DNA from: Prochlorococcus sp. AG-418-O03
GTDB taxonomy: Bacteria; Cyanobacteriota; Cyanobacteriia; PCC-6307; Cyanobiaceae
Direction: 5' to 3'
NCBI GenBank assembly: GCA_003213855.1
Contig: QCMJ01000005.1
Location: 1-64,000 of the forward strand
DNA length: 64,000 nt
The notes beneath the pieces are model-generated. The model was not told the DNA's origin. It worked only from the letters and a program-made list of their open reading frames with translations, and did no database searches. Shown here piece after piece: positions 19,520 to 30,542 of the stretch (positions within the stretch are counted from its first letter, which is position 1; every line of letters starts with the position of its first letter). A program made the translations under genes and the position numbers.

Positions 19520-20225
19520 TTCGATCTTTAAGTTTATTAAGTAAGATCTCGTATAAATTTAAATTATTTAAGCAATGACCTTGTTGAGCTAATTTAATTA
19601 AAATTGGCTTCCTATCAAGTGTTTTATTTAAGGAATCTAAAAAGTTATTATTTGATTCGTTGTCAAGAATTAAATCATTTTCTGATTTTATAAAAATAAT
19701 TTTGCAATCTTTTCTTAAAAATACTGGAAAGTCTCTATTATTGTAAAGTTGTTTTAAATCACTTAAAAGAAGAGTTTTATTTAAACTCTCTAGACTTTTA
19801 TAAAATATATTTTTAAAACTATTATTCATGTGATTTGGCATAAATGATCTATGTATAAATTCTTTCAACATATCCTTAGATTCATCTTTTATGATTTTTG
19901 TTTCCATTTTTTTTAGAGACCTCAAGATAAAGTCTCTCTTATTACTTAAAGGAAGAAAATTATTAAAAGAATTTATAAGAACAATATGAGTTGCTTCTTT
20001 TAAAATCTTTTTTTGCATTAAATGGAAACCAAATGAATGGCATAAAGTCATTCTGATTTCTTTTTTAGATTCACTTTTAATCCATTTTGCTTGAAAATTA
20101 TTTGTCGAAAAATAGCCCCTTTCATTATCTTGCCAATGCCAATTATTATTTAAAAAATCAACTTTATAATCATCCCAGAAATATTTATTTAGTCCCCACC
20201 CATGTTGAGTAATAATTTGTTTCAT
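19512..20225 (-). CDS. bioK: pimeloyl-ACP methyl ester esterase, BioK type
   Basis: This 237-residue alpha/beta hydrolase lies between bioF and bioC. The oxyanion-hole motif is QHGWG (7-11). The nucleophile is S64 in CHSFGFH, where the classical G-x-S-x-G has its first Gly replaced. The catalytic His is H217 in AQQGHC, and the Asp is probably in IKSENDLIL. Marine Synechococcus and Prochlorococcus use BioK where E. coli uses BioH to release free pimeloyl-ACP. Position and motifs support that assignment; sequence divergence in this family is high. Confidence 0.8.
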   Translation of the reverse strand: MKQIITQHGWGLNKYFWDDYKVDFLNNNWHWQDNERGYFSTNNFQAKWIKSESKKEIRMTLCHSFGFHLMQKKILKEATHIVLINSFNNFLPLSNKRDFILRSLKKMETKIIKDESKDMLKEFIHRSFMPNHMNNSFKNIFYKSLESLNKTLLLSDLKQLYNNRDFPVFLRKDCKIIFIKSENDLILDNESNNNFLDSLNKTLDRKPILIKLAQQGHCLNNLNLYEILLNKLKDRNG

Positions 20226-21361
20226 TTAAACTTTTTTAATACTACAATAAAATTCTTAAGCAGATTTAAATCTAAGTTTCTTCGTATTGTTATTCTGATT
20301 CTTGATTGCCCTACTGGAACAGTTGGAGGTCTTATCGCAATTGCTAAAAACCCATTTTCTTCGAGATATTTTTGTAGATAAATTGCCTTCTCTTCTTGGC
20401 CAACAACAATTGATAAAATGTGAGAATCTCCCTGAACTGGAAAACTAACATTTTTAATAATTTCATCTTTCCATACATTCGCAGAAGATAACAAATCATT
20501 ACCCCATTTTTTATTTTCTAAAATTTTTTTTAAACCTTCCAGCGCCCCAGCAGCTAAAGATGGCGCAAGTGCGGTTGTGTACCTAAATGCACCACTTGTT
20601 TGGATAAGATATTCCCCAATTTCTGAATTGGAAGCTATGAAAGCTCCACCGCTTCCAAATGCTTTTCCAAAAGTTCCAGTAATCATAGTTATATCTGAAC
20701 GACAATTAAAACTTAAACCCCTGCCTTCAGGGCCTAAGATCCCAATTGCATGAGCTTCGTCAACTAATAATTGAACATTATTTTTTTTGCAAATTTCCGT
20801 TATTTCTCTGAGCGGGGCAATTGATCCCTCCATGCTATATAGAGATTCAACAACAACTAAAATGGAATTTTTTGTGGGGTTAGATTTAATAATTTTATCT
20901 TCTAAATCTTTTAAATTATTGTGTGAAAATCGAACCAGTTTTGCTTGAGCAGCTTTGACTCCAACCAATAAAGAGTTATGGATCAATTTATCTGCTATTA
21001 CGATACTATTTCTGTGTGCCAAAGCTTGGATAGCGGCTATATTTGCTTGGAATCCGCTTGGCAAAAGTAATACTTTCTCTTGATCAAGCCACTTGGCAAG
21101 TTCTGTTTCTAATAATTTATGTATTGGTCTTGAACCTGTAATAAACCTAGAGCTTCCTGAACCAATACCTTCTAACAAGCCTATTTCGTAAGCAGCTTTT
21201 ATTAAATCCTTATCCCTACTTAATCCAAAATAATCATTACTGCATAAGTCTATAAGTTTTTTATTTTGCGAATTTAAACTTAGAAGTTCGAATGATTTTT
21301 TACCTAAAGCAAATGTTTTTAATTTACGGATTCTATTTTTTGGAATTTTTACTTTTTTCAT
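20222..21361 (-). CDS. bioF: 8-amino-7-oxononanoate synthase
   Basis: This 379-residue alpha-oxoamine synthase condenses pimeloyl-ACP (or CoA) with alanine. The PLP lysine is K233 in GTFGKAFGSGG, with D201 in LLVDEAHAIGILG. SNDYFGLS and the glycine-rich GIGSGSSRFITG substrate loop are intact. It is the first gene of the bioF-bioK-bioC-bioD-bioA operon. The promoter should lie in the 140-nt divergent gap shared with the helicase gene. Confidence 0.96.
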   Translation of the reverse strand: MKKVKIPKNRIRKLKTFALGKKSFELLSLNSQNKKLIDLCSNDYFGLSRDKDLIKAAYEIGLLEGIGSGSSRFITGSRPIHKLLETELAKWLDQEKVLLLPSGFQANIAAIQALAHRNSIVIADKLIHNSLLVGVKAAQAKLVRFSHNNLKDLEDKIIKSNPTKNSILVVVESLYSMEGSIAPLREITEICKKNNVQLLVDEAHAIGILGPEGRGLSFNCRSDITMITGTFGKAFGSGGAFIASNSEIGEYLIQTSGAFRYTTALAPSLAAGALEGLKKILENKKWGNDLLSSANVWKDEIIKNVSFPVQGDSHILSIVVGQEEKAIYLQKYLEENGFLAIAIRPPTVPVGQSRIRITIRRNLDLNLLKNFIVVLKKFK

Positions 21362-21500
21362 TTTGGTAAGATTAATTAAAGTGTATTTAATTAAAAAGAT
21401 TTAGATTTACTATTAAAGTTTGCAAGGTATTTTTTGTTTATTAATATCTATATAGATCATATATTAAGAAGTTAACTCATCCTCTCTTCAATCACAATTA

Positions 21501-24227
21501 TTGCTTAATTTAGAGGAATATTTCCCCTTTCCGCTAGATGATTTCCAATTAGAAGCAATACAAGCTATTAATAGCGGAAATTCTGTTGTTTTAACGGCTC
21601 CAACAGGTTCGGGTAAAACATTGATAGGTGAATTTGCTATATATAGAGGCTTATCTCATGACAGCAGAGTTTTTTATACAACACCTTTAAAGGCCCTATC
21701 AAACCAAAAGTTTAGAGATTTTGCTAATCAATATGGTGAGAATAAAGTTGGTCTTTTAACTGGAGATATCAGCATAAATAGAGAAGCACCAATCTTAGTC
21801 ATGACGACTGAGATTTTTAGGAACATGCTTTATGGCGAATTTGATGAATTTGATGATCCCTTGGAAAATTTAGAATCTGTGATTCTTGATGAATGTCATT
21901 ATATGAATGACCCCCAAAGAGGCACAGTTTGGGAAGAAACTATAATCCATTGCCCCACTAGAACTCAAATAATAGCTTTATCAGCAACAATAGCCAATGC
22001 AGATCAACTACAAAATTGGATAGAAAAAGTTCATGGGCCAACAGTACTAATTAATAGTGACAAGAGACCAGTCCCACTTGATTTTATTTTTTGTAGTGTT
22101 AAAGGTCTCCATCCACTTTTAAATAATAAGGGTAATGGAATTCATCCAAACTGTAAGATTTGGAGAGCTCCTAAAGGGCAGAGAATAAGAGGAAAAGTGG
22201 GAAGGATAATGCAACCAAAGTCTCCCTCAATTAGCTTTGTGATCTCGAAACTAGCTGAACGAAACATGTTGCCAGCTATTTATTTTATTTTTAGTAGAAG
22301 AGGATGTGACAAGGCTATTGAGTATATAAAAGATTTAACTTTAGTAAGTTATTCAGAAGCAAGTATGATATCCCAAAAATTAGATATTTATCTTAAAAAT
22401 AATCAGGAAGCAATTAAAGATAAATCTCAATGTGATGCTTTAAAACGAGGTATTGCATCTCATCATGCTGGATTATTGCCTGCATGGAAAGAATTGGTTG
22501 AGGAATTATTTCAGCAAGGTTTAATAAAAGTTGTTTTTGCAACTGAAACTCTTGCTGCAGGAATAAATATGCCCGCAAGAACAACTGTTATTTCTTCTTT
22601 ATCAAAAAGGACAGAAGATGGGCATAGATTATTATTTAGTAGTGAATTTTTGCAAATGTCAGGAAGAGCTGGAAGAAGAGGAAAAGATATTCAGGGATAT
22701 GTTGTTACATTACAAACAAGATTCGAAGGTGCCAAAGAAGCAAGTGAACTGGCTATTAGCAAACCAAATTCTTTAGAAAGTCAATTCACTCCTAGCTATG
22801 GAATGGTACTTAATCTTTTACAAAGTTATACTTTAGAAAAGTCCAAAGAATTAATTAAAAGAAGTTTTGGTAGTTTTTTATATTTAGGTGAATCATCTGG
22901 TGAGAATATTATTCTTGAAAATTTAGATAAGGATTTAATTGAATTAAAAAAAATTACATCTAACGTTTCATGGAAAGATTTTGATGCATACGAAAAGTTA
23001 AAAAATCGTCTTAAAGAAGAGAGAAGACTCTTGAAAATTTTAGAAAAACAATCAGCAGAAAAATTATCAGAAGAGATAACTAACGCACTTCCATATATTA
23101 AAGATGGAAGCTTAATTTCAATCAAAGCTCCCCAAATTAAAAGGAAAATTGTTCCAGGATTAATTTGTAAGAAAATATATGAATCCCAAAAAATTAAGAG
23201 TTTATTGTGTTTGACAATTGATAATTTATTTATTCTTATAAAACCCTCATACATAGTAAGTATTTTTAATGATTTAGATGCAATTGATGTCTTAGGACTT
23301 GAAGTGCCAAAGATGTATTTTTCTGGAGAGGTATTTAGGGGAGATGATATGTCGCAGTGTTATGCGGATCGAATTTTGGAAGTTTCTAAAAAAAATGATT
23401 TACAAACTCCACAATATGATTTGACAACGGAAGTTTTGACACAACAGCAACAAATTAATAATTTAGAAGAAATAGTTTCTGATCATCCCGCCCATAGATT
23501 TGGAGACTCCAAGAAATTAAAGAAATATAGAAAAAGAATTATTGATATTGAACAAGAAATAAATATGAGAAAAAAACTTCTTGAGGATAAAGAAAATCAT
23601 AACTGGAGAACTTTTACCGATTTGATTAAAATTTTGAATCATTTTGGTTGTTTAAATAATTTGGAATTGACAGAAGTTGGACAAACAGTAGGTGCAATAA
23701 GAAGTGAAAATGAATTATGGATTGGTCTTGTTTTAGTTAGTGGTTATTTAGACGATTTAGATCCTCCTGAGTTAGCTGCAATTATTCAAGCTATTTGTGT
23801 TGATGTAAGGAGGCCTAATCTATGGTGTAATTTCAAGCCTTCTTTAAAGGTAATAGATGTTTTTAATGAATTAGATGCTTTAAGAAAATTAGTCTCTTTT
23901 CAACAAAATAAGTTTCATGTTGAAATTCCTATCTATTTAGAAATTGAGTTGACTGGAATTATTTCTGAATGGGCAAGAGGAAAAAAATGGAAAGATTTGG
24001 TTTTTAATACTTCATTAGACGAAGGTGATGTAGTGAGGATTATTAGAAGATCAATTGATGTCCTTTCTCAAGTGCAATACTGTATTGGTGTAAGTAATAA
24101 ATTAAAAAGCAAAGCAAAGCTAGCATTAAAAGCTATTAATCGTTTTCCTGTTTCTGAATCTAATGATCTTATGAAATTCTCTGAAGATATTAATCCTGCA
24201 ACAAAAAGAATTGATAATAATTCTTAA
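21501..24227 (+). CDS. Ski2/Mtr4-like DExH RNA helicase
   Basis: This 908-residue superfamily 2 helicase has the Walker A APTGSGKT at 33-40, the DECH box at 130-133, ALSATIAN (motif III) and QMSGRAGRRGKD (motif VI). A long C-terminal region of the DSHCT type follows (LWIGLVLVSGYLDDLDPPELAAIIQ). It resembles the eukaryotic exosome helicases and plastid ISE2; the family is conserved in cyanobacteria. A TTG start is used; the frame stays open 33 nt further upstream without an ATG. Confidence 0.88.
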   Translation: MLNLEEYFPFPLDDFQLEAIQAINSGNSVVLTAPTGSGKTLIGEFAIYRGLSHDSRVFYTTPLKALSNQKFRDFANQYGENKVGLLTGDISINREAPILVMTTEIFRNMLYGEFDEFDDPLENLESVILDECHYMNDPQRGTVWEETIIHCPTRTQIIALSATIANADQLQNWIEKVHGPTVLINSDKRPVPLDFIFCSVKGLHPLLNNKGNGIHPNCKIWRAPKGQRIRGKVGRIMQPKSPSISFVISKLAERNMLPAIYFIFSRRGCDKAIEYIKDLTLVSYSEASMISQKLDIYLKNNQEAIKDKSQCDALKRGIASHHAGLLPAWKELVEELFQQGLIKVVFATETLAAGINMPARTTVISSLSKRTEDGHRLLFSSEFLQMSGRAGRRGKDIQGYVVTLQTRFEGAKEASELAISKPNSLESQFTPSYGMVLNLLQSYTLEKSKELIKRSFGSFLYLGESSGENIILENLDKDLIELKKITSNVSWKDFDAYEKLKNRLKEERRLLKILEKQSAEKLSEEITNALPYIKDGSLISIKAPQIKRKIVPGLICKKIYESQKIKSLLCLTIDNLFILIKPSYIVSIFNDLDAIDVLGLEVPKMYFSGEVFRGDDMSQCYADRILEVSKKNDLQTPQYDLTTEVLTQQQQINNLEEIVSDHPAHRFGDSKKLKKYRKRIIDIEQEINMRKKLLEDKENHNWRTFTDLIKILNHFGCLNNLELTEVGQTVGAIRSENELWIGLVLVSGYLDDLDPPELAAIIQAICVDVRRPNLWCNFKPSLKVIDVFNELDALRKLVSFQQNKFHVEIPIYLEIELTGIISEWARGKKWKDLVFNTSLDEGDVVRIIRRSIDVLSQVQYCIGVSNKLKSKAKLALKAINRFPVSESNDLMKFSEDINPATKRIDNNS

Positions 24228-24237
24228 AACTTTTTTA

Positions 24238-25623
24238 TCAAATCATTGAATTGATATTCATTGCTTCATCAAATTCATCTTCGTTTAAATAACCTAATTT
24301 AAGTGTTGCCTCTTTTAAATTTAATGATTCTTTGAAGGCAAGGTTTGCAATTTCAGCAGCTTTTTCATAACCAACTTTTGGTACTATGGCTGTAACCAAC
24401 ATTAGTGAATTTTCTAAATTTAACTTCATTTTCTTTTGATTAGGTTCCATCCCATCAACTAATTTTATTCTGAAGTTTTCTATCACATTTTTAAGTAATT
24501 TTAAACTTGTAAGAATATTAAATCCAATAAGAGGCTTATATTCATTCATCTGTAAAGTGCCGCTAGAATTTGCCATTGAAACTGCATATTCAAGACCCAT
24601 TATCTGAGTGCAAACCATTGATAAGGCTTCACATTGAGTTGGATTCACTTTGCCCGGCATGATAGAGCTTCCAGGTTCATTTTGAGGAATAATTAGTTCA
24701 TATATTCCTGATCTTGGACCAGAAGATAGAATTTTTATATCATTTGAAATTTTAAATAATGCACCTGCTAATATTTTTATTTGACTCATTACTTGAGCTA
24801 GACGATCATGCGAGGCCATGATAGAAAAATTATTTTTTGATTTATAGAACATTAGATTAGTATCGTCGGAAATTGATTTTATAGACTCCTCACAAAATCC
24901 TTTTGGACAATTAATCCCTGTACCAACTGCGGTTCCTCCCAGAGGTAAAAAATACAATTCATTCAGACTCATAATAATTGCATTCTCAGCATCTTTAAGT
25001 TGCTCTGACCATCCTGATATTTCTTGCCCAAAAGTAAGGGGAACTGCATCTTGAAAATGGGTTCTTCCTATCTTTATAAGGTCTTTCCATTCTTCACTTT
25101 TTTTATCAAGGATCTTAGTAAGTTCTCTGATCGTTGGAACTAAATTTTTGATTATTTCATTAACAACAGATATTTGAATAGCAGCAGGAAAAGTGTCATT
25201 AGTTGACTGAGATTTATTTACATCATCATTAGGATGAATTGGTTGATGACTACCAAGCTCTGAATTAGTTTTTAAAGCTGCAATATTTGAAATTACCTCA
25301 TTAACATTCATATTTGTTTGCGTGCCACTACCTGTTTGCCAAACCTTTAAGGGAAACTGTGAATCGTGAAGCCCATCAAGTATTTCCGTACATGCCTCTA
25401 CAATCAAATCTTTTTTCCTTTTATCTATTAAACCTAAATTGAAATTCGCAATTGAAGCAGCTTTTTTTATGAGGGTGAGTGAATAAATTAACTCAATTGG
25501 AATTAATTCATCTCCAATAGAAAAATTTATTATTGATCTTTGTGTTTGAGCACCCCACAAAGCTTCCATGGGAACCTTTATTGTTCCCATACTATCTTTT
25601 TCAATCCTAAAGTTTTTTGTCAT
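24238..25623 (-). CDS. fumC: fumarate hydratase, class II
   Basis: This 461-residue protein hydrates fumarate to malate without an iron-sulfur cluster. The superfamily signature GSSIMPGKVNPTQ is intact, as are the SSGTLQMNEYKP segment and the N-terminal MGTIKVPMEALWGAQTQRS. Length is standard. It is convergent with the helicase gene, with 10 nt between stops. Confidence 0.97.
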   Translation of the reverse strand: MTKNFRIEKDSMGTIKVPMEALWGAQTQRSIINFSIGDELIPIELIYSLTLIKKAASIANFNLGLIDKRKKDLIVEACTEILDGLHDSQFPLKVWQTGSGTQTNMNVNEVISNIAALKTNSELGSHQPIHPNDDVNKSQSTNDTFPAAIQISVVNEIIKNLVPTIRELTKILDKKSEEWKDLIKIGRTHFQDAVPLTFGQEISGWSEQLKDAENAIIMSLNELYFLPLGGTAVGTGINCPKGFCEESIKSISDDTNLMFYKSKNNFSIMASHDRLAQVMSQIKILAGALFKISNDIKILSSGPRSGIYELIIPQNEPGSSIMPGKVNPTQCEALSMVCTQIMGLEYAVSMANSSGTLQMNEYKPLIGFNILTSLKLLKNVIENFRIKLVDGMEPNQKKMKLNLENSLMLVTAIVPKVGYEKAAEIANLAFKESLNLKEATLKLGYLNEDEFDEAMNINSMI

Positions 25624-25671
25624 TATTCCTCTGAAAACACTGGTTTAACTTAGATAAGGTTTTCAGTAATC

Positions 25672-26967
25672 CTAGATACCTAACTTCTCCCATATTACAC
25701 TTAAATTATTGAGATGAATTGAAGGATTAAAACATTCTTCTAAGTCACTTTGATCAATAAAATCCATTATTTCATTATCTCTCTCTATATTTTGTTTGAA
25801 ATTCCCATTCTGAGTATTCCAGGCCTGATGCGCATTTTTTTGTACTAAGCTATAAGCCTTTTCTCTAGACAACCCCTTCTCTACAAGCAAAAGTAAAACT
25901 TTCTGACTAAAGATTACACCACCATATATATTTAAATTTTTGAGCATATTTTTTGGATAAACTTCCAGATTGGAAACTATATCTTTCATTTCCCTGAGCA
26001 TAAAATGCAAACAGATTGATACGTCAGGTAACATGATACGTTCATTTGAACTATGGCTTATATCTCTTTCGTGCCAAAGTGGAACATTTTCTAGTGCTGT
26101 TAAGACGTAACTCCTTAAAATTCTTGCTAAACCGCTTACTCTTTCACTTCGAATAGGATTTCTTTTATGAGGCATGGCAGAACTTCCTTTTTGCCCTTTT
26201 GTAAAGCCCTCTTCAACTTCTAAAACATCAGTTCTTTGTAAATTTCTTATTTCAGTTGCAAATCTATCTAAAGAAGCGCCAACTAGTGCAATAGTTTGAA
26301 CATATTCTGCATGCCTGTCTCTCGATATAACCTGCGTACTTGCAGTATCTGGTTTTAAACCGAGTAAATTACAAGTTATTTGTTCTACTTTGGGATTCGT
26401 ATTAGCGTAAGTTCCCATTGCACCACTTATTTGGCCAATTGCTACAGATTCTTTCAGTGTTAACAATCTTTTTTTGTTCCTTATTATTTCTGCTAACCAT
26501 CCAGCAAGTTTAAAACCGAAGGAAATTGGCTCCCCATGAATCGCATGAGATCTGCCAATCATTAATGTATTTTTATGCTTCCTTGCTAATAATCTGACTT
26601 CATTTTCTAATTTATCAATTTCTTCTAATAACAATTCGCAAGAGGCTTTTAACTGAAGAGATAAGCCAGTGTCAAGTACATCACTACTGGTCATACCAAC
26701 ATGTATGTATCTTCCTGAATCTCCTACAAATTCATTAACGCTTGTAAGAAATGCTATGACATCGTGTTTAACTTCTTTCTCAATTTCTATAATTCTAGAT
26801 TCATCAAACTTTGCATTTGAACGTATATCTTTCATAGCATCCTCAGGAATTTTTCCTAGGGAAAAATTTGCTTCACATGCAGCTATTTCAACCTTAAGCC
26901 AACTCTGGAATTTTGCGCTTTCGGTCCAGATTTTCCCCATTTCGGGTAATGTGTAACGCTCGATCAC
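25672..26967 (-). CDS. purB: adenylosuccinate lyase
   Basis: This 431-residue enzyme cleaves SAICAR and adenylosuccinate in purine synthesis. It belongs to the same superfamily as fumC next door and has the signature KGSSAMPHKRNPIRSE. The N-terminus MIERYTLPEMGKIW and the TSSDVLDTG segment are typical of PurB. The adjacency of two fumarase/aspartase-superfamily genes is a known cyanobacterial arrangement rather than evidence of recent duplication. Confidence 0.97.
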   Translation of the reverse strand: MIERYTLPEMGKIWTESAKFQSWLKVEIAACEANFSLGKIPEDAMKDIRSNAKFDESRIIEIEKEVKHDVIAFLTSVNEFVGDSGRYIHVGMTSSDVLDTGLSLQLKASCELLLEEIDKLENEVRLLARKHKNTLMIGRSHAIHGEPISFGFKLAGWLAEIIRNKKRLLTLKESVAIGQISGAMGTYANTNPKVEQITCNLLGLKPDTASTQVISRDRHAEYVQTIALVGASLDRFATEIRNLQRTDVLEVEEGFTKGQKGSSAMPHKRNPIRSERVSGLARILRSYVLTALENVPLWHERDISHSSNERIMLPDVSICLHFMLREMKDIVSNLEVYPKNMLKNLNIYGGVIFSQKVLLLLVEKGLSREKAYSLVQKNAHQAWNTQNGNFKQNIERDNEIMDFIDQSDLEECFNPSIHLNNLSVIWEKLGI

Positions 26968-27247
26968 AATTTTTATTGATTATCAATTTAAACTTTATAA
27001 CAAAATAGCATTATTGCCCTATACCTTGAAGATGTACTTGCCATTGAACATATTTGTCTGATTATTATGTTCTTACATAACATTTATCTAGCTAATAAAG
27101 AAAACTTAAATATAAAAATGTTTGCATAGATTCCTTCGTTAATAATGGGTAATTTTTTAGTTCTAATTTAAAATTAGAAGGTATTAAAGAATTTGGATCT
27201 TAATCTTATAGAAGTTCATTATTCTGTCTTTTTTTATTGATGAATAG

Positions 27248-28060
27248 ATGATTAAAAAAAGTAGATTAGACCTTTATCTTCTAAATAAAGGTTTATGTGA
27301 AACTCGTCAAAAAGCCCAAGGTTTAATTCTTGCGGGCAAGGTTAGAGATATCAAAGGAAAAGTATTCGATAAACCTGGACAACAAGTATTAATTGGATCT
27401 GAGTTTTTTATTGATTCGGCACCTATGTTTGTATCAAGGGGCGGTGAAAAATTATTAGAGGCATTTAAAAAACTTGAAATTAAAGTAAAAGATAAAATAT
27501 GTATTGACGCAGGAATCTCTACCGGGGGATTTACTGATTGCTTATTGCAACAAGGAGCAAAGTTAGTTTATGGGATAGATGTTGGTTATGGACAAACTGC
27601 ATGGAAGATTAGAAATAACCCAAAAGTTATACTTTTTGAACGAACTAATATTCGAAATTTAAAACCTAATGATCTTTTATCTAGAAGTAATGAATTACCA
27701 AATTTTGTGGTTGCTGATTTGTCTTTTATTTCATTGAAATTAGTTTTTAAATCTATTGGTAATTTATTAGAAGGTGATTGTATTGAGGGAATATTTTTAA
27801 TTAAACCTCAATTCGAGGTAGGTAAAGAAAAAGTCAGTAAAGGTGGTGTGGTTCGCAATCCTAAATTTCATACTGAGGCTATAGAGTCTGTTATTTATGC
27901 TGCTAAAAATTTCCAATGGAATATAAAGAATTTGATAGCTTCTCCTCTGGTAGGTCCTGCTGGAAATCATGAATATCTAGCTTGGATGACCTTAGGAAGT
28001 CAATCCAATAAAAGTATTAATAGTGAATATATACAAAATTTAGTAAAAGAAACTATCTGA
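27248..28060 (+). CDS. tlyA: TlyA-family rRNA methyltransferase
   Basis: This 270-residue protein has an N-terminal S4 RNA-binding domain (SRLDLYLLNKGLCETRQKAQ) and a C-terminal FtsJ-like methyltransferase domain with CIDAGISTGGFTDCLLQQGA. The family 2'-O-methylates cytidines in 16S and 23S rRNA; older annotations call it hemolysin A. It is divergent from purB across a 280-nt gap and convergent with glnB, 1 nt apart. Confidence 0.93.
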   Translation: MIKKSRLDLYLLNKGLCETRQKAQGLILAGKVRDIKGKVFDKPGQQVLIGSEFFIDSAPMFVSRGGEKLLEAFKKLEIKVKDKICIDAGISTGGFTDCLLQQGAKLVYGIDVGYGQTAWKIRNNPKVILFERTNIRNLKPNDLLSRSNELPNFVVADLSFISLKLVFKSIGNLLEGDCIEGIFLIKPQFEVGKEKVSKGGVVRNPKFHTEAIESVIYAAKNFQWNIKNLIASPLVGPAGNHEYLAWMTLGSQSNKSINSEYIQNLVKETI

Positions 28061-28061
28061 A

Positions 28062-28424
<363 letters not shown>

Positions 28425-28670
28425 TTAATCGTTTTTTGGGAAAACATCCAACATTGAAATATCAGAAAAACATTTAATATCAACGCCTGCATTAGTAGCG
28501 TCTTCAATTAATAATTGGGAATTTTTCTCAGAAATTATTACTGTACTATTTGATAACGCTTCCCACTGATCAGTCTCAAAGTGTGTTTGAAGCCATAACA
28601 TTCCAATTGCGCTTTTTGGTTGAAGGGATTTATTTAAATTGTTATCAATAGTTATCAAACAAATGTCCAT
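28425..28670 (-). CDS. hypothetical protein upstream of glnB
   Basis: This 81-residue soluble protein (MDICLITIDNNLNKSLQPKS...) is of no family that I recognise. The sequence alternates predicted strands and helices and contains W26 and W36. It is placed immediately ahead of glnB on the same strand, so the two are likely cotranscribed. A link to nitrogen signalling is possible only by position. Confidence 0.6.
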   Translation of the reverse strand: MDICLITIDNNLNKSLQPKSAIGMLWLQTHFETDQWEALSNSTVIISEKNSQLLIEDATNAGVDIKCFSDISMLDVFPKND

Positions 28671-28848
28671 TAATTTTTCATTGAACTATTCACATATAAC
28701 CCTTTTAACCGACATCATGAATGTTATTAATGATACAAAAATAAGATTTAACATCTTTTGACTTATTCAATTGTAATACTTAAGCTTGTTGAGATTTTTG
28801 CAGATTTTGATCTTTTTATATAGGTTTAGTAAATAAGTTCTACTAAAA

Positions 28849-29259
28849 ATGAGTACAGCTAAATTAGATGATTCGACGCAAAGACCACTTTATGGTGAAA
28901 GAATTATTGAAGAATCAAAAATAATTTGTTTCGAGAATCCAAATAAGAAAAGAAATTATGAAATTTCTATTCAGTTACCTGAATTTACATGTAAGTGCCC
29001 CTTTTCTGGTTATCCCGATTTTGCAAAGCTAAATATTATTTATCAACCTAATTTGAGAGTCTATGAGTTGAAGTCTTTAAAGCTTTATATTAATAATTTT
29101 AGAGATATGAAGATATCACATGAAGAAGTAGTTAATAGAATAATGGATGATTTAGTGAATGAGGGCTCACCTCACTGGATACATTTAAATGCTGCATTTA
29201 ACCCCAGAGGGAATGTTTCTATGCAATTAGATATTTTTAACGGACAGAAAAAAAATTAA
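28849..29259 (+). CDS. queF: NADPH-dependent 7-cyano-7-deazaguanine reductase
   Basis: This 136-residue short-form QueF (YkvM type) reduces preQ0 to preQ1 for queuosine tRNA modification. The catalytic Cys is C50 and the acid/base Asp is D57 within [12 protein letters not shown]. The later segment [15 protein letters not shown] also fits the family. No preQ1 riboswitch hairpin was seen in the 178-nt upstream gap. The stop overlaps the ccsB stop in convergent orientation. Confidence 0.95.
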   Translation: MSTAKLDDSTQRPLYGERIIEESKIICFENPNKKRNYEISIQLPEFTCKCPFSGYPDFAKLNIIYQPNLRVYELKSLKLYINNFRDMKISHEEVVNRIMDDLVNEGSPHWIHLNAAFNPRGNVSMQLDIFNGQKKN

Positions 29260-30542
29260 AAATTTTTTATTTCTTCTGATAATTTAAAAAATTCCTTTTT
29301 AAAACCAACTAGATTTTTATTGCTAAGACCTCCAATGAATAGCTTTTGTGATTGATTATTTACAAGAATCCATAATTGGTTTGTTGGGATAAGACTTATT
29401 ATTGTTCCAAAAATTATTAAAACAAAAGAAAAGTAAATAAAAGGTATAGAAGGATCATTTTTAATTATTAATCCACTACTGGGGATTATTTTTTTCAGAG
29501 ATACTTTTGAAGAGTTAACTTCTAAAGGATTGTCATTGATAAAGAGATTATTCCCGGAAAAATTTTCTGTATTAGAAATTTTAAGTGGACCATTTTCATT
29601 ATCTATTGTTAAAAGGAAATTTTTTTTAGTCTCTGATCCTAATTCAACTAAAACTCCCCAAACTTGATTGCCGATTTCTGGAATTTCCTTTAATTGTAAT
29701 TGATAAAGGATATTATCTATTTCTAAAACAACATTTGATATTGCCCAATCAGCTTGATAAATAGTTAATCCTTTAAACCTTATTGGGTGATTAACTTTGG
29801 CGGTTTTTATTTCATTTAAATTTAGATCTTCAGAAGAAAAATTTAACTTTGAAATAAACTGTTTGGGTATACCATCACTTTCTCGTTCTATAGAAAAATC
29901 GACTAATTTTACATTGGCTTTTGAGTTTGTGCTCTCATTAACAAGATCCAAACTTTCTCCGGGCAATAAATATTGTTCTTTTGATTGACTTGTAAAACTT
30001 CCATATGCTGAACCTATAAGTAAAACTATTAATCCTATATGTACAACTAAAGGACCGATTTTTCCAATTAAACCCCTTCTTGCAGAAATATGACTTTTAA
30101 ATTTGTATGTTTTCCATCCTCTTTTTTTAAGAAGTAAATCAACTATTGTTATAAGGTCTACATCTTGATTGATTGGGTAACTTGACGTTAATTGCAGTTT
30201 GCTAAATTTTTTTTCGCTTTTGTATTCAACCCATTTTAATGAGGCTTTTAATGAAGGGATTTGCCTCCTGAAACTACAAGCTGCTAAGGAAATGCAAAGA
30301 AGAATTAATGTAAATAAAAACCAAAAACTTGTATAGATATGATCCAATTGCAGTTTTAAGACTTTTTCTCCATCTAAAAATCCAAAAATGGGAGCACTAT
30401 CGAAATTATCAATATAAAAATTTTTATTACTACCTTGAGGTATAAAAGTACCTATGCCACTGGCAATAGCTATGAAAATTATCAGTGATATAGCGAATCT
30501 TAAACTTGATATTTTTAAAATTAGATTCTTAAAAATAATCAT
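29256..30542 (-). CDS. ccsB: cytochrome c biogenesis protein Ccs1/CcsB (ResB family)
   Basis: This 428-residue System II cytochrome c maturation protein has membrane spans near 14-34, 70-88, 160-182 and 365-388, with a large lumenal domain between the last two. Together with CcsA it transports and attaches heme to apocytochromes f and c6 in the thylakoid lumen. [16 protein letters not shown] contains the conserved His. It directly follows ccdA (30543-31199), which supplies reductant. Confidence 0.92.
   Translation of the reverse strand: MIIFKNLILKISSLRFAISLIIFIAIASGIGTFIPQGSNKNFYIDNFDSAPIFGFLDGEKVLKLQLDHIYTSFWFLFTLILLCISLAACSFRRQIPSLKASLKWVEYKSEKKFSKLQLTSSYPINQDVDLITIVDLLLKKRGWKTYKFKSHISARRGLIGKIGPLVVHIGLIVLLIGSAYGSFTSQSKEQYLLPGESLDLVNESTNSKANVKLVDFSIERESDGIPKQFISKLNFSSEDLNLNEIKTAKVNHPIRFKGLTIYQADWAISNVVLEIDNILYQLQLKEIPEIGNQVWGVLVELGSETKKNFLLTIDNENGPLKISNTENFSGNNLFINDNPLEVNSSKVSLKKIIPSSGLIIKNDPSIPFIYFSFVLIIFGTIISLIPTNQLWILVNNQSQKLFIGGLSNKNLVGFKKEFFKLSEEIKNF

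Noticed and set aside
25672..26967. purB and fumC as a recent tandem duplication
   Set aside because: They are distinct members of one superfamily with different signatures and clear separate functions.
28671..28848. PreQ1 riboswitch before queF
   Set aside because: I saw no hairpin followed by the A-rich pseudoknot tail typical of that riboswitch class.
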